Shown here one piece after another: positions 5,649 through 5,737 of a DNA stretch of 5,737 bases (position 1 is its first letter; each line of letters starts with the position of its first letter). The notes beneath the pieces were generated by a model, which worked only from the letters and a program-made list of their open reading frames with translations, did no database searches and had not been told where the DNA came from. The translations under genes and the position numbers were made by a program. The stretch is from Cyanobacteria bacterium M_surface_7_m2_037 (GTDB taxonomy: Bacteria > Cyanobacteriota > Cyanobacteriia > PCC-6307 > Cyanobiaceae), in the NCBI GenBank assembly GCA_016882585.1, contig VGPP01000112.1, forward strand, positions 1-5,737, given 5' to 3'.

Positions 5649-5737
5649 ATGCTGGAAGCGCGGGCCCACCACCAACTCAAGGCCTTGCTCCGCCAGGCCG
5701 GTGAACCGCGCTGGCCCCATCACCTCACCTTGAGCCG
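5649..5737 (+). CDS. 5' end of a probable DinG-like ATP-dependent helicase (cut by the window edge)
   Basis: An open frame starts at ATG 5649 and runs off the right end after 29 full codons. It reads MLEARAHHQLKALLRQAG followed by EPRWPHHLTLSR. This resembles what I remember of the N-terminus of cyanobacterial DinG-type helicases, with the conserved WPHHLT segment ahead of the first helicase motif. No helicase motif (Walker A, DEAH) is inside the window, so the function is inferred from a short N-terminal match only. An in-frame GTG at 5610 could extend it by 13 codons, but the ATG fits the remembered family start better. No Shine-Dalgarno sequence is visible. Divergent from tyrA. Confidence 0.5.
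   Translation, partial: MLEARAHHQLKALLRQAGEPRWPHHLTLS

Noticed and set aside
4856..5704. 282-codon plus-strand frame opposite tyrA
   Set aside because: Shadow of tyrA; Ser/Ala/Arg-rich translation without domain features. It also overlaps the start of the helicase-like gene in another frame.

Overview
The window looks like a piece of the core chromosome of a high-GC picocyanobacterium of the Synechococcus/Cyanobium type. This rests on the products, not a database match: a stand-alone CAAD/CURT1-type thylakoid protein, a CrtD-type carotenoid desaturase, a cyanobacterial-type arogenate dehydrogenase and a MoeZ-like E1 enzyme. The sequence is strongly GC-rich. There is no tRNA, rRNA, CRISPR array, insertion sequence or phage gene, and codon use looks even throughout.

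Layout, left to right. Bases 1-118 are the non-coding 3' flank of moeB and hold a strong intrinsic terminator (57-81) that serves the minus strand. A minus-strand pair follows: a JAMM/MPN metallopeptidase gene (1319-1828) read into a moeB/moeZ-like E1 plus rhodanese gene (119-1291), 27 bp apart and probably one operon. From there every gene flips strand: CAAD protein (+, 1870-2235), fructosamine/ketosamine kinase (-, 2251-3153 or slightly longer), CrtD-like desaturase (+, 3190-4692), tyrA (-, 4717-5607), and the first 29 codons of a further + strand gene (from 5649) that resembles the N-terminus of a cyanobacterial DinG-like helicase. All gaps are 6 to 41 bp, so promoters and 3' ends are squeezed together or overlap.

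Functionally this is mostly a housekeeping neighbourhood. The JAMM and E1 proteins probably act in sulfur-carrier (MoaD/ThiS-like) chemistry. The CAAD protein shapes or anchors to thylakoid membranes. The kinase repairs glycated amines. The desaturase belongs to carotenoid synthesis and TyrA makes tyrosine. The points most worth a second look are the JAMM-E1 pair without an adjacent ubiquitin-like carrier, the loss of the zinc cysteines in the E1, the alternating gene layout, and two small hairpins centred on the stop codons of both convergently placed + strand genes. I did not find a clearly new system.
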